From: Culex pipiens pallens
Lineage: Eukaryota > Arthropoda > Insecta > Diptera > Culicidae
NCBI RefSeq assembly: GCF_016801865.2
Contig: NC_068939.1
Location: 115,656,090-115,720,089, forward strand
Direction of reading: 5' to 3'
DNA: 64,000 nucleotides
The notes beneath the pieces were generated by a model. That model made no database searches. It saw only the letters and a program-made list of their open reading frames with translations, and was not told the DNA's origin. Of this stretch, positions 21,152 to 36,100 are shown in pieces; positions within the stretch are counted from its first letter, which is position 1, and each line of letters begins with the position of its first letter. The position numbers and the translations under genes are program-made.

Positions 21152-24100
21152 CTGCAAAGAAAGGAAAGTTAATAAGGTTGGTTGATTTAGAAAAGAAGAA
21201 ATTTGATTGCTAAATCTGTTCGTCTTGGTTTCAAAATTGATTCTTCTGCCTTCCTCACCTTCATGTAAACCAATCGACTCAAAATCAAAAATTGAACATA
21301 ACTCTGTGTGTGTGTGTGTGTGTGTTTGAAGATATGAGTTAGAATTTGTTTAGACCGCGCTCATTTCAAATAACTCAATAGAACTGAAATAAGTTCCAGG
21401 AAGTCTATTTCTGGGTGAATTTTACTCGGCGTTTGTAAGGCCGTCTCCACTGATGGGGCAAAAGTCGAAACAAATCTAATTTGCACCCGATGGCAAGCTC
21501 ACCGCGGTACTTGTCGCGGTAGCAAATTTTCTCCCAGTTCATCGAGATTTCACTTTGTTATCCGGTTTGTTACCTCGTCAAATGAGGCACGAAAAAAATA
21601 TGTTCGCTCTACAGGATTGTCTTGGCGTTCTCGATTGCGAGATTCCTACAAACCTCATTTTACACCTAAGCTTCCAGCCACCCCGGGATTCGAACTGACG
21701 ACCTTTGGATTGTGGGGCCAACTGCTAACCAACGACTCTACCGAGACAGGACCCAGGGAGACGACTCCTCAAGGTAAGACCGGGGCCAACATTTACTTCC
21801 CCGTCCGACGGATGCATGATCAGACAAATCTCGTCTAGAAAAATGCCACCGGGACCTTCTGGGATCGAACCCAGGCCGACTGGATGAAATGCAACCACGC
21901 TTACCCCTACACCACCGGTCCCGGTAACAAAAATAATTAAACGTATTAACAAACTTTAAACAAATAACGTCCAGACTCGATTATCCAAAGGCCCTGGAAA
22001 TAATTCACTTTGGATATATTAAGTGATATTTATGCCCTTTTTGTAGTTGGATCTTACTTAAATGTATGTAAACGATATCCGGAACCAACTCCAACCCATC
22101 TTTGGTTAGGTAATCGAAAACCCTTTCCAACGAATCTAAAACATTGAAGATCTGGCAACCCTGTCTCAACTTATGACCACTTAAGTCATATTTATGCCCT
22201 TTATGTAGCCGAATCATACTTAAATGTATGATCCTTAAATGCGCATAAAAAAAAAACATTGAAAATGTATTTAAAAAACCAAAAAAAAAAAACTGAAAAA
22301 AATAAACAATGTTTTTTTATTAGGCCATAGGGACGTCGCTATTTTCAGACCACGTTTTCCACTTTTTCTCCATCGAAACCGACTACTTTATTGACTTCAT
22401 TTTGCTGGGCGAGATAGGCAGCACTTTTGCACTCTTGCACTTAAAAAAACCAGATGGCAGCACGATGTAACGTCACGTCTATGATATTTAACGCAAAAAA
22501 ATGCATTTTAAATTATTTTCAGTTGATTTGGGTGCTTTTTCTACACAGTAAAAAAAATCATAGTAATATTACATCTGGGAAGGAGTAAATCTTTTATGTC
22601 AGAAAAAATGTGTAATTTTACCTCTGAAAATGTGTAATTTACAACTTTTTTGGTGTAATGTGACTTTTTCAGTCTAAATTCAGGTAAAATTACATCATAA
22701 AAGAAGTAATATTCAACCTTCCAAATTTATATTGTTTTACTGTGTATCCAAAACACTTCAACTTTGAAAAAAAATTTCCCCCCCTGATTTTTCGGCCCAA
22801 GTTTGCAACGGCATTAAAAAAATATAAAAATCATTAAAAAATCCAAAAAAATATAATTCAATTTAATAAAATAAAAGAAATTAAAAAAACGATTATAACA
22901 TACAAAACGGACACATAAATATATACATTAAAAATTAATTATGAACAAAATTTTAAAAAAATCAGGAACTTAAAAAAGATTTTTTGTAAATCACAAAGTT
23001 CCAAATCGTTTAAAAAAAACTTCAGCAAACATAATCAACATAAAAAAACTAAGTATGAAATAATAAAATTTATTCGCAATTCGCAATTCGCAATTTTCAG
23101 TGTAAGAACGGGCCTTGACCGATCTTATGCACCAGGTTCCCGACGAACACGCACTGCCCTTACACCTACATCTCACCCTTGCTCTGAGTCAGTACGAGCA
23201 GCACGCTAGAACACGCTTTGAGTGTTCGTGCCAGGCATGCACACCTTCTTTTCCGGTTACGCATTTTAACTCGGCCGGGGGTGGTACATTACGTAGGGTT
23301 TGATGTAAGTATAAGCGCCTAATCATTTATAGTGTGCCTATCAATTTTCATTAAAGCAAAAAAACTGTTTAATGTTTAGTTGGAATTCAAAAACTAATTG
23401 TTATTTACTGTGTATTGTTTTCTCCTGAAATCTTGCCTAATGTTGTGTCGTGTTAATCTGTTGCTATTTATTCTGTCGCGGTGTTTTGTTACAATGTTTT
23501 GAACCTAAGCATGTTATTTCAAAAGTTTACCAAAAGTACAACAATGTTATGTGTGTGACTTTGATCATTCAATATATTGAGTAAGGACTCAAACCTTACT
23601 TGTTTGAAGAAAAGGGCGTAGATTAAAACAATAGACAATAAAGGAAAGCAAACTACATAAAGTTCGATACTGAAAGAATAAGTGTATGTTGAAGGAAAGA
23701 AGAGTAAAAGCTGTATGAAGTAGATTAAAAATATAGGCAATAATTTATGAAAAAAGCTATGTGATAAAGGATAAATAATATCATATAAGCTTAGATAGCA
23801 TTAATGACAACTTCAGGAGTCGATTGGGGATGTTAGGGAAAACACATAGCAGTTAAAACTGGCAAATAAAGTAGAGGAGACTTGACAGATAAGTGAAACA
23901 GGACTAAAGTAGTTGGAGATAAGAAGAAGAGATACTCCGAGTTGCGATGTTCTAGGTACATCCACAACAGTTCGTTCAACATGCTGTGGATCAAAACAAT
24001 ACCTTCTACAATCACAAATTACTTCCCTTTCCCACATTGCCGCTTTATGATGTAGTCCATGCTCTGCAAAGAAAGGGATGTTAGTAAAATATAAACACTA

Positions 24101-27100
24101 TAAAATATCGATACAGTTACTTTCGTGAACCTGAGTGACATCAGGGTTTCTAATGTTGTTGCTGTTGTCTCCAGTGTGATAATATCACTCCAAAGTGGTT
24201 GTCGTGGTGCAATCGTTCTCCAACCGCAGGCCCAGACACGACATGAAAATGGAAACAAACAAAAACAAAACAAAACAAAAAGATGCATTAGTATAAGAAA
24301 ATAAGAGAAACGAAAGATCATGCAATCAAAATAAAGTGGTGGATAGTAAACAGAAGCAGAATTAGAAAATCAGTTATACATAATAAAGAAATAGAAGAAA
24401 GATAGTAGCTGAAAGTGGAAAGAAGAGAAACCCCGTATTGCGATGTATCAGGTACATCCACAACAGTTAACTCAACATGCTGTGAATCAAAAAAATACCG
24501 TCTACAATCTTCCCTTCCCACATTGCGCATCCCTTTCTTTTGGCCGTCTCTACTCTGACCCTCGCTGGTCAAAGGTTTACGAGTTCGTTTCCACAGGCCA
24601 CCAGCAAGGTCACGTGTTGTCATCATGATGACGAAACCAAGCCAACGTGGAGGTAAGAAAATGGGTAACTTGCAAGGAACCAGAGCAGCTGTTTTGACCA
24701 AGATCAACTTACAGCACTACGGATGTAGTTCCGCTCCTTCCAGGATGTTCCTCACCGGGTGTCAACCGAAAAGGTATCATTTCACCCTTGGCCTGCTAAG
24801 TATGTAAGTATGAAATAATAAAATTTATTGAAAGGATTTTGTAATATTTATCTTAGAATGCTTAATTTATCAAATTTATTGATCTACATTTCGAATGTTT
24901 GAATTAACAAGACAATCAAAAAAAATTACAAAACACGCAATTAACGCTCTACAACCCAACCCCGCATCTACGCGGGCTTCAAAATAAATATTCCCTAAAA
25001 ATCAATATTCAACCAATTTTTGATGTTTAACCCTCTACTGCCCAAATTTTTTTTCGTTTTTTTTATTTTTCCCTTGTTCAGGTAGTCATTTTGAGCAACT
25101 TTTGTTCTACGAAAAACTTTACTTCTCTTATTTTATGTTTTTGTTGTTTCATTTTAAGTATTTTAATTTGCTTTTATCTTGTTTAGTTTATGTTTGTTTT
25201 TGGTATTATTTGGCCTACTCTACTACCTCCTATCATTACATTTTGCCTATCTAATTTTTTCATGTTTTTACAGCAACTTTTTAAATTTTTTTGCATGTTT
25301 TTCACATTTTCTGCTATAAAATGGCACCATTATCATTTAAATTGTAAATAAATGCGTAGATGCATGGTCTGGGGACTAGAAAAATTACTGCATACTTCTT
25401 TTTACTTAAAATATAAGAAATGTTAGTAAAAAACACTGCCAAACTGACCTCTACAAAAATGACATTTTTAAAAAACTTTGGCAAAGTCACATAAAACAAG
25501 TAAAACTTCCAACCCATATTTTTCTAAAAAATTTAAGAGTTCTTGTTTTCAATGCTTTTTAAAGATCAAAAATTGGTTGAAAAATAGATTTTTGGCGATT
25601 TTTTAATTCGAAGCCCGTCAAAATGGACCGCCTAAGAAAAATGCGCCAAAACCATAGGAGCAGTTCTCCCAGATTTCGGTCATTCGTTTTTTTTTTATTT
25701 TTTAATCCGACTGAAACTTTTTTGGTGCCTTCGGTATGCCCAAAGAAGCCATTTTGCATCATTATTTTGTCCATATAATTTTCCATACAAATTTGGCAGC
25801 TGGCCATATGGAAGTATGAAAATTCAAAAATCTGAATCTTTTGAAGGAATTTTTTGATCGATTTGGTGTCTTCGGCAAAGTTGTAGGTATGGATACGGAC
25901 TACACTGGAAAAAATGATACACGGTAAAAAAAATTTTGGTGATTTTTTATTTAACTTTTTGTCACTAAAACTTGATTTGCAAAAAAACACTATTTTAATT
26001 TTTTTATTTTTTGATATGTTTTAGAGGACATCAAATGCCAACTATTCAGAAATTTCCAGATTGTGCAAAAAATCTTTGACCGAGTTATGATTTTTTGAAT
26101 CAATACTATTTTTTTTTTAAATCGAAAAATTGGTCGCAAAAATTTTTCAACTTCATTTTTTGATGTAAAATCAAAGTAAAATCAAAGTTTCAGTCGGCTT
26201 ATAAAAAAAAAAAATTAAAATAAAGAAAAAAGACCGATTTCGTAGAGAATGGCTCATAGAAAAACATACAAATTTATGAATTCAGTGTAGTAGGCTTATG
26301 CTTTGGGATGTTATTTAAGAACCTCGAAATAAACAACATTTGCGTGGTTTTTTTTCAATAAATTTACAGTTTTGCTCACAATGAATTAAAACGTCATTTT
26401 CGGTATGGTGATCTTATTTGACGTTCTTTATAAGACCGTTGCCTTACAGTTGGTCTAACTCAATTCTAAAGCCCAAAACCAAGGGTGGCCCATTCTGCCC
26501 CCCTGCCCCTACGTGTTTCTGGGGACCCCAAACTTCATGGTTCCTCTCGAGTTGAGCCTGCGCAGAAATTTTGTTGACCTGTGTAATCATAGGAACTTTT
26601 AGAATAATCCAAATACTATTAAAAACAAACATAAACTAAACATGGTAGAAGCAAATAAAAATGCTAACAATGTAACAAGAAACACAAAAAACAAGAGAAG
26701 TTTCTCGTAGAATAAAAGATGCCCAAAATTACCTCCTAAACACGGAAAAAAAATTAAACAAAAATGGTTAGTGAGGGTTAAAACTTTGCTCTCGGCTTGG
26801 CGGTACTTGTCGGGTATCAGAAAATAAGTATGTTTTATTTTTTCATTCTACAGATGTGCTTGAGATCAAAGTTGGTACATACTTGCTGACATTTTTGAAA
26901 AATGTTTTTTTTTAATTTGCAATCATAAATAAATGTTTCCTAAACTTTTAACATTTCTAGGCACGAATCAACACATAATTATTGATTTTGAAGTTAACAA
27001 GAGCAATTTTGCAAACAATTTTGCTCCTCCGCGATGGGCTTGTTTTGGGTTTTTAGGTGGCAAATTGGATTTTGGTATTCATAAGACAAGCAAAAATTTG

Positions 27101-30100
27101 ATTTGCAGCCCAGCCGTGGCACTTCACCGGATCACATTCATTTTCTTTACTCTACACTACACAAGCGGACGTGGACTGACTTGATTTGCCCCCAAGTTTA
27201 AAAAATACAAAATTATCAAAATGTTTAAAAAGTATATGAGGGAAAGAGACTATTTCTGATACTATCCAAGGGCAAATATCCAAACGAAAATTTTCCCAGA
27301 AGTCGACACCATGTTGAACAGAAGTCACCCAAATGTTAGGAAGTCTTTTCCCGAATTTCCCGACACAAAAAACCCCGCAAAGTACTCACCTACAACCTCC
27401 ACGTCGTAGAACTTGTGCGAAATGGCCCGTGCCAGTCCCTTGAACAGCTCCTTCGATTTGATCTTTTGCTGGCGGTAGTACGGCATCAGGAAGCGAATCA
27501 CGACGTCGGCCAGGTTCTTTTTGGAAATCTTTTCCTGCTCACCCACGGCACCACCAGCAGCTGCTGCTTGCGTTGGCTTCTCGACTGCTGCTGCTGCTGC
27601 CGGCTCCGGGATGGCGGCCACCGTCGAGGCTGCGGTGCTGGAAGATTTTTTCGATGCGGGTGCGGACGAGTTGGCTGCCGTAGCCGTGGAGAGCGATGAA
27701 GCGGACGAGGAGGAGGACGAGTTGCCGTTGCGTGCGGCGCTGCTGACGGCGGCGTTCAATTTCTGTATGGTGGCGTGAATCTTTGCCGCCGTGGTGAACT
27801 GGGCTGCGGTCAGGGAATTGACCGGTACTGACGTGGCGGACGAGGAGGCGGAGGAGGGCGTACTGGAGGACTTTTTGTTGTGGTCCGAGGATGGGGCGTC
27901 GAACAGGTAGTCGTAGTTTTTCTTTGAGGAGGACTTTTTCCTGGAGGGGGAAATCTGTGGGGGTGGGGGAGGGAGTTCCGGTGGATAGACGACTGACTGG
28001 AGCGTTTGTTGGTTGTAGATCGAGTAGCCGGTTGAGTAGCTCGATTCGGGAACTGTGATGGGTGGTGGGGGAGGCGATTTGACCGTGGGCGGTGGAGGAG
28101 TATATTTCGAGGAGGCATCTTCCGAATCGACCTTTTTCGATGAGCTTGCGGCAGCCGTCACGGGTTCGTCCCACATATCGTCGGTTGAGAGAAGCGAAGC
28201 GTTGGCAGCACCCATTGAAGAAGACGAGCGATCGTAGCTGATAGCACCATAGTTTCTGCCGCCGCCTCCGCCGTACGAGGACTTGTACTCAGACGGGCCG
28301 GGTGGCGCTCGATCGTAGTGGGAGACGCGTGACTTTTGCTTGGAGTAGTTGTAATCTTCTTGCGGAGATGGTGGGCGCTTGGCCGCGGGTTGCGATTCGT
28401 ACTCGCCGGCGTATCTTTTCCGCGGCCGACTATCGTAGTGATCGTCCTCGTCGCCGTGTCTGTTCCAGGATTTCCTATGTTTCCGTCGACCTTCTTCGAT
28501 CTCCCTCGATTGCGATCTTCCTGAGCGATACGACGCTGGTTTCTCGTGCGATCTTGACCTGTCACGCGATCTGTGCCCACTCTTCGACCTGGACTTTCCA
28601 CGGGACTTTTCCCTCGAACGTTCGCGCCTCACCGGCGATCGGTCCCTAGAAGCATCCCTCGATCGCGTTTTCGACTTTCTTTTCTTGTGCTTGCGCTCTT
28701 CCCGCTCTCCCCAGTCGTCCTTCGTGGGATGCGAAAACGAGTCACTCGAAACGAGCTCCACCGAGGGTGACCTCCGTCCTCCAATCTCCCCCTTCTCTCC
28801 GACCTGCTTCGACTCAGCATCAAGCCCTGGCTGAGCCGCCGCCGCCGTCCCTCCACCATCCTCTCCATCATCCCACATGTCCCCATCGTCCAAGGTGGCC
28901 AGACTTGCCATGCCACCCCTTCCTCGTCCACCTCCTCCTTGCTGCTGCTTGCCAAAGAACGAATTGATCGACGTTTGGTTCATGCCGTCCCGCGAGTGGT
29001 TAAACCGACCACCGCCGCGCGGTCTGCCGTTGGTTCCGCCGCCACGTTGCACCGGTGATCCGCCGCGACGTCGCTCGTCGTCCTGGCGCAGCTCGTCCAC
29101 AATGTCGTTGCCATACTTGCGCTTCAGATCGGCTTCGATGGTTTTGAACTCGCCGCCGTGCGAGTTGCGGGCGTGCGGCACGTGGTGCTTCAGGTCCGGG
29201 TACAGCATTCCCGAGGACGTGGCCGCTTTGATGGCGGATATCTGGGGGAGGAGAGGACAAGGGTGTTGCTGTTATTGTTAGCACTAAAGGTTCGTTTCCA
29301 ATGCATTACAGAGGTTATGATTCAGTATGATGCTCCAAATATGAAATGTTTTAAATACATTTTTCTACAAAATATTCATAAAATGAGACATTTAAACTAA
29401 CATTAAGTAATAAATACTCAACTCACGCTTAAAAAACCGTATAAGTTTCGTTAGCTTTATTCTTTTTTCACTTTTATTTTCCCAAAATAAGCTAGACAGT
29501 TAATTTTAGTAAACAACTCAAATTTCAATGTCTTTTCAAGTTCAATTACAAAATGTTTCAAAGAAAAGCCAATAGCAATTATGCAACCAATTGTTAAAAG
29601 TTAACTGAGTTTGTATAATTTTAAAATACTCCAAAATTTTGCTGTTGATAAAGCTTATCAACAAGGTTTAAAAACAGCTGGCCTTTTGCACTGACAGCCG
29701 CAATAAAAAAAAACGTCATTTTTGTTTTATTCCAGCGGCACGGGAATAAGATTTTTAACCCTTAGATGCCTATTCTTCAAAAAGTTTTTTTTTTTAAATT
29801 AATATTTTTTTTTTGGGAGGGTGGTCCAGCCGCACATCGTTGATGTTGAAACCTCTAAACTGGGCCCTCGTCCTGTCACGTCCGTCAGTAGTCTTGTCGT
29901 ACATTACAACTAGAATCAGATCTGCCAATGAATTAGTACACTTCGACCAAATAAACACTGACGCTGTATGGATCTGACTCTAGAATAAATGCACAGTTGT
30001 GTGTTATTCATAAGTCCGAATTATTCAATTATAGTCAATTATTCATTTTAGTCCAAATATTCTTTTGCTAACTAACTTGAATTGAAATCTTAACTTTAAT

Positions 30101-33100
30101 TTAAAATCCTCTAAACTTAATGTAAAAGCTAAATATCCTTCAACTGTTGTAGTACTATTTTTATCAAAAACAATACAAATTTATGAACAGTAACTGATAT
30201 ACAAATTGGATAGAAATCGCGATTCGAAAAAGAAATGACCATTTACGTCAAAAGATCCGTAGTTCCTCGATTCGCAACAATGGTCGATACAAACATAATC
30301 CGAAAACCGTTAGTTCAACAGCTCAACGAATTTTGTCCGATATCATTACATTATTGATTGATCGAGACTCTATGGAAATTTTGACATAAAGGTTTATTGA
30401 CAGCATTACTCTAACTTAACAATTGCAACTAACTTTAACTTCAAATAGATTTGGAAAGGATTCAGATTTATTTTAAATGCTAATGCTAAGCAACAACTCA
30501 ATTGTACTATCCTGAAGTCTCAACCCAAAACCCACATTGTGATAGTGAAAAAGTCACAGAAGCAGCGGTGTCTTGTGCAATTGTGATATTTTCACTATCG
30601 GAGAACTACCTAGTTCACGAAGACAGCTTATCGGTCAACGCTTAAGCCCTGGGGCTGCGACAAAGCGAGTTCTCGTAGTGTTTGCGGTCGAAACGAAATT
30701 AAAGAAAAGTCGCGACGAACTCTAAAAACGTGTTTCTCTTTATTCTGCTCGTTCGAGAATGATCGCTCCTAACGGAAGTTTTTGGGGGAAGTGACGTTTA
30801 CTGGGCCTTTTTCTGTGTCAGTGTGTGTGTGATGTTGTGTTGGGAAGTGGACTGTATACGCTTAAGGGGATTTAATCAAAAGTTTACACTCTGCGTGGGT
30901 TCAACCCAAACATCCTCCCCACCTTGAGGCAGTAGCCTCAATCAGTCGGTAGTGGAACCAACTTCTGGATAGGTCTCTGGTACTCTGTTGTTCCTCTGCG
31001 GAGCGTGACGGTCCGCACGATGCCATTGCGATCCGGGTGTGTCGCAACTACTCTGGCCAACTCCCACTGAGCCGGCGGGGTGTTCTCGTTCTTGACCAGC
31101 ACCAAGCGGTTGACCTGCAGGTTGTCGATTTCCGATTGCCACTTGCTGCGCGGTTGCAGCGACGTCACGTACTCGTTGCGCCAACGAGTCCAGATTTCTT
31201 CCACCTTCTGCTGGACGAGCTGCCAGTTGTCCAGTCGGTTGCGCGGTACGTCCGAAACGCTGGGTTCCGGCAGGAGGTTCATCGGCTGCTGGATGATGAA
31301 GTGTCCGGGGGTGAGGGCCTCGCAGCTATCGGGAGAGTTGGAGATGGCGCAAAGTGGACGCGAGTTGAGGCAGGCCTCGATTTGCGTCAGGATGGTGTAG
31401 AGCTCTTCGTAGGTGGCCGACTCGTTTCCCAGGACCTTGCGCAGGTGGGTCTTCGCACTCTTGACCGCAGCTTCCCACAATCCTCCCATGTGGGGTGCGG
31501 AAGGCGGAATGAAGGTCCACTTGATCCCAATGTTGGCAGCGAAGTGGGCGGCTTGTTGCTTGAACTCGTCGGTTTCGAAAAACTCCTGCATCTGCCGATC
31601 GGCTCCGACGAAGTTCGTCCCGTTGTCGGACCATATCTCGGTGCACAGTCCTCTCCTGGCGATGAACCGTTTGAGTGCACCGAAGAAGGCCTTCGTGGAC
31701 AGGTCGCCGGCGACTTCCAAGTGCACAGCTTTCGTACAGAGACATACAAACACTGCGATGTAGCCCTTTGTCACGTGTGGTTTCCTTGGGTTGCCGCTCT
31801 TGACGAGGATTGGTCCTGCGTAGTCGACTCCGACGTGGACGAATGCTCTGGCCGGCGTTGTTCGCACCGCCGGAAGACTTCCCATCAGCTGCTGAGCGGT
31901 TCTGGCTTTCATTCGGCAGCAGCGGACGCACTTTTGCAGTTGCTGTCGCACGACCGTCTGGCATCCCATCACCCAAAAGCGCTGGTTGAGGGTTGAGATC
32001 ACCAAGGTAGGCCCTGCGTGTAGGTTGTCAAGGTGAAGGTCTTGAATGACAAGTGTTGTCAGTCGGTGCTGCTGCGGCAGAATGGGCGGGTGTCTCATGT
32101 CGTAGGGGATGTCGGCGTTCTGCAGCCTTCCACCGACACGCAGTGTTCCGTCCCGGTCGATGAACGGAAAGAGCGGGCGCAGCTTGCTCTTGTTGGAAAC
32201 TTCGGTCGATTTGCGCAGGCAGGTAATCTCCTTCGCAAATGCTTCGTGTTGTGCTAGTCGTACGAGTTGTAGACCAGCTACCTTGAGTTCCGCCGGTGTC
32301 AGCGGTCCGGTTAAGCGCTCCACCTTCGGTCGCGCCAGGTTGAACAGGAACCTTCGGATCGTCGCCAGCGTCCGAGTGCAGCGGCGTAGCGAGGAGAATC
32401 GATCGAGAAGGTAGCGCTCCAGTGTGAAGTTGCTACGCGGGGAGCAAATCTCCAGACAGAATGTGCGAATCTGTCGTTCTTCGAGGGGTGGTGCCTTCGG
32501 TGCTGGTGCTGCGCAGTGCTCCAAGAACGACTGCTCGCTGTGGGCCCAGTAGGGGGAGTCCCACCACAGCGGATGGTTGAGCAGCTCGAGCGGCGAGATC
32601 CCTCGCGACGCACAGTCGGCCGGGTTGTCCTTCGATGACACATGGTGCCACATGCTCCTGGGCAGGAAGTCCAGGATCGCTGACGTTCGATTGGCGACGA
32701 AAGTCTTCCACTTGCGGGGGTGCGCCGACAACCATTCCAGTACGATTGCCGAGTCCGTGAAGGCAAAGTGTTGCAGCTCGAGGTGGCACAAAGCGAGGGA
32801 GACTCGCTTCATCAGGGCGGCCAGCAGCCAGGAACCGTTGAGTTCGAGCTTTGGGACGCAGATCTGCTGAATTGGCGCAACCTTGGTTTTAGCGCAAATC
32901 AGCACGATGTGGATTTTCCCGTTGCGGTCTGCAGACCGACCGTAAACAACCGCAGAGTACGCCGACTCCGAGGCGTCCGAGAATCCGAGCAGCTGCAACT
33001 TGCCGTTGAAGGCTGGAATTCGGCGGGGCACTCGAATCCGCTCCAGCAGGTGAAGCGTTTGCTTGATGGTGTTCCAATCTGCTTCGGGAAGGGGTGGCAG

Positions 33101-36100
33101 CGGGTCGTCCCACAGCAAGTCGTACAGCCACAGCAGTTGGAAGATGATTTTGATCTTGACGATCACTGGAGCGAGCCATCCGAACGGGTCGAATAGCCTG
33201 GATGCGTCGGAGAGGAGTTGACGCTTTGTGTTCGGGCTGTTGATGTCCAGGTTGACCTTGAACTCGAACCAGTCACTAGTTGGAGACCAGTGAATCCCAA
33301 GTGCCTTGACCGACGCTGTCACGTTCGTGAACTCAACAGGGACTGGTCCCTGTCGGCTGTCTGCGATGTTCTCCAGCAGCTCGGGTGCGTTGGAGGACCA
33401 CTTTCGGAGGACGAATCCAGCTTCGCCCAGGATGGTTGTGATCTGGCCAGCTAGCTCTTGAGCTTCTTCGACCGTGTCGGCGCCGGACATCAGGTCGTCC
33501 ACGTAGAACCCTTTGAGGATCCTGTCAGCTGCTACGGGGTGCTTCTCAGCGTTGTCTCGGGCCGCTTGTCGGAGAGACTCGGTCGCTAAGTAGGCTGCGC
33601 TTGAAGTGCCGTACGTCACCGTCGTCAGACGGTAGTGCTGCACCGGTTGGTCGGGATCATCGCGCCAGACGATTCGCTGGAAGTCCGTGTCCTGCTTGTC
33701 CACCCGTACTTGCCTGTACATCTTCTCGATGTCGCTCACGAAGACCACGGGGTAGGTGCGGAAGCGGCAGTAGACGTCGTACAGGTCTTCGTTGTTGTTT
33801 GGACCAATCAGCAACCGGTCGTTCAACGACACGCCAGAACTGGTTCTGCACGAGCCATCGAAGACGACACGCAACTTCGTTGTTGAACTGTCCTCCTTCT
33901 GGACTGCGTGGTGAGGCAAATAGAAGCACTCGCTGGGGTGCTTGTCGACTTCGGATTGCGGGATGAGCTCCATGTGTCCAAGTTGCTGGTACTCGGACAT
34001 GAAGTTGCGGTAGGCTTGCTTAAACGGCGGATTCGAGAGGAACTTCCGCTCCATCGCATGCAGCCTTCTGAGTGCCGCACCGGGCGAGTCGCCCAATGCC
34101 GGCTTGGAGTCGTCGAAGGGGAGCCGAACCACGAATCGGCCCTCGTCGTTGCGCCTGGTGGTTGTGTTGAAGATGTCAACAGCGCGCTTCTCGTCGGCAG
34201 TGAGTACCTTGGCCGCAGGCACTTCTTCGGTTTCCCAAAACTTGCGCAGCGTCTGGTCGATGTTGACATCCAGCTGCACCGTGAAGGACACCAGATTTGT
34301 TTGCAGCATTGTTTCACCACCGAACTTGCCGGCGACGAGCCAGCCGAGCGATGACTTCTGGGCCACGGGTAGACCGTCCTCGTCTGTAACCTGGCCCGCT
34401 TGTAGAATCGGCAGGAACAGCTCGGCGCCTAGGATGACGTCTACCGGTCCCGCTTTGTAGTACTCCGGATCGGCTAGCTGGAGCCCTCGGAGTAGTTCCA
34501 ATTGCTTGGGCTTGAAGCTTTGGCACGGTGTGGGGGGAGCCAACACTTCAAGCACGTACGCCTGCGTCTTCATCACCACTTCGTCGCTGAAACGGGGTGC
34601 AATCTCCAGCAGCGCCATTCCCCGGGTGGTTCCTGCTTGTGTCCCGGCAACTCCGGTTACTGGGAACCGCGCGTTGCTCCGGCTGATCCCGAGTCGCGTC
34701 ATGCAGGCCTCTCTTACGAGCGACGCGCCAGAGCACGAGTCAATCATCGCCCTAGCAGTGTGGAAGACACCATTCTTACCGCGCAGCTTGACGAGCGCAG
34801 TGGGTAGAACGGTGATCTTGACGGCTGGATCACTGGTGACCTCCGCCTTGAAACTCGGAACCGTGGGTTGAGCTTCCATGGCCGGTTGCTGGACCGGCAT
34901 CGCTGCTATCTGTTGACCTAGAAGCCCTGCGGTAGCTGCCTGTCTGCCGCCGTGTTGACAGAGGAGCGTATGATGACGCTGGTTGCATCCATCAGTCTTG
35001 CAGGTGTGCTTCGAGAAACAGGTTTTTGCCGTGTGCGACGTCCTCAGGCAGTTGAAGCAAAGTCTGGACTTCCGCACCAACTCCCGACGGTCGGCGACGC
35101 TGGACGCCTTGAACGCTTCGCACAGGAACAGCAAGTGCTCTTTGGAACACTTTGGGCAGGGCTGCGGTGTTGCGACGTAGCTCTGCACCTTCTTCTCAGC
35201 TGGCTTGGCCGGCTGCTTTCGTATCTCCTTCTTCGCCCCCGCTCCACTCAAAGTGCACTTTCGTGTGAATGATGAGCAGGTTTCGATGGCGTCGCACCGG
35301 TCCTCAAGGAACTTCAGGAAGTCCGTGAGGCTCGGGTTCTCCAAAGTGACGAGTTTTTGCGCCCAAAGCGCCTGCGTCTCCTCGTCGATCTTCTCCAGGA
35401 GCAGCTGGATCAGCCAGGGGTCCCGCGACTGGTACTGCTCGCCCAAGACGTCGAGCTGCCGAACTACCTCGTCCGAGGTCGTGACCAGCTTCTGGAGGTT
35501 GCCAGCGGTTGCGTCTGACACGACAGGTTGGTCCAGGAACTCCTTCACCAGTGCGAACACGGTGTACTTCTTCTGGTCGTACTTCCTCAGCAGCTTGTCC
35601 CACGCCAGCGGGTAGTTGTCATCCGAGATGCCGAATGAGCTGATTTGGGATGCTGCGTCGCCCTCCAGCAGCGACTTCAAGTACTGCAGCTTCTGCGACG
35701 GCCGCAGCGACTCCTTGCTGTGGATGGTGCTGACGAACAGGTCCTTGAACGAAAGCCATTCTTTCCGGACTCCCGCGTACTTCGGGATGTTGATTGGAGG
35801 AAGCCGGACGTTGATGAAGGAATCCGGTTGTGCTTGAGCTGGTTGTCCTGCTGGAGGTGGGTTTCCCTGCTGAATCTGGTTCAACTGGGCTGCGTGGGCC
35901 GCTTGGTTGGACATGAGCGCTCGTTGTGTTTCCAACAGCGCCGCAACCGCAGTTTTTAGGTTGTTCGCCGGCTCAGCGAACGATCGATCGCTGGCGCCGG
36001 AACCTTCGTCGAGGGCAGCGTAGATCGCCTTCGCTGCATAGTACCGATCTTCAAACTCCTTCCGGTAGTCGAAGACCGAGACTAGGTTTTCCAAGGTGGT

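Larger units (their letters stand above)
21147..27389 (-). other. RecQ5 intron 4, repeat-filled
   Basis: It contains a dimeric SINE (about 21680-21925), a short repeat around 22000-22260, a half-LINE insertion (23075-24804), CCCTCTACTGCCC-type repeats (24945-25320, 26610-26790) and a foldback-type repeat (25670-26270). At 22300-23050 and 26800-27350 I see only AT-rich sequence without recognisable features. Confidence 0.7.

Noticed and set aside
20889..21185. 98-codon + strand frame after PAPS synthetase
   Set aside because: It overlaps RecQ5 exon 5 on the other strand and has no start context or domain.
27325..29208. Exon 4 of RecQ5 as an independent SR-protein gene, or a Set2 homologue
   Set aside because: Its apparent ATG is internal, it starts at a good acceptor in phase with the helicase exon upstream, and there is no SET or RRM domain. 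The SRI domain also belongs to RecQ5.
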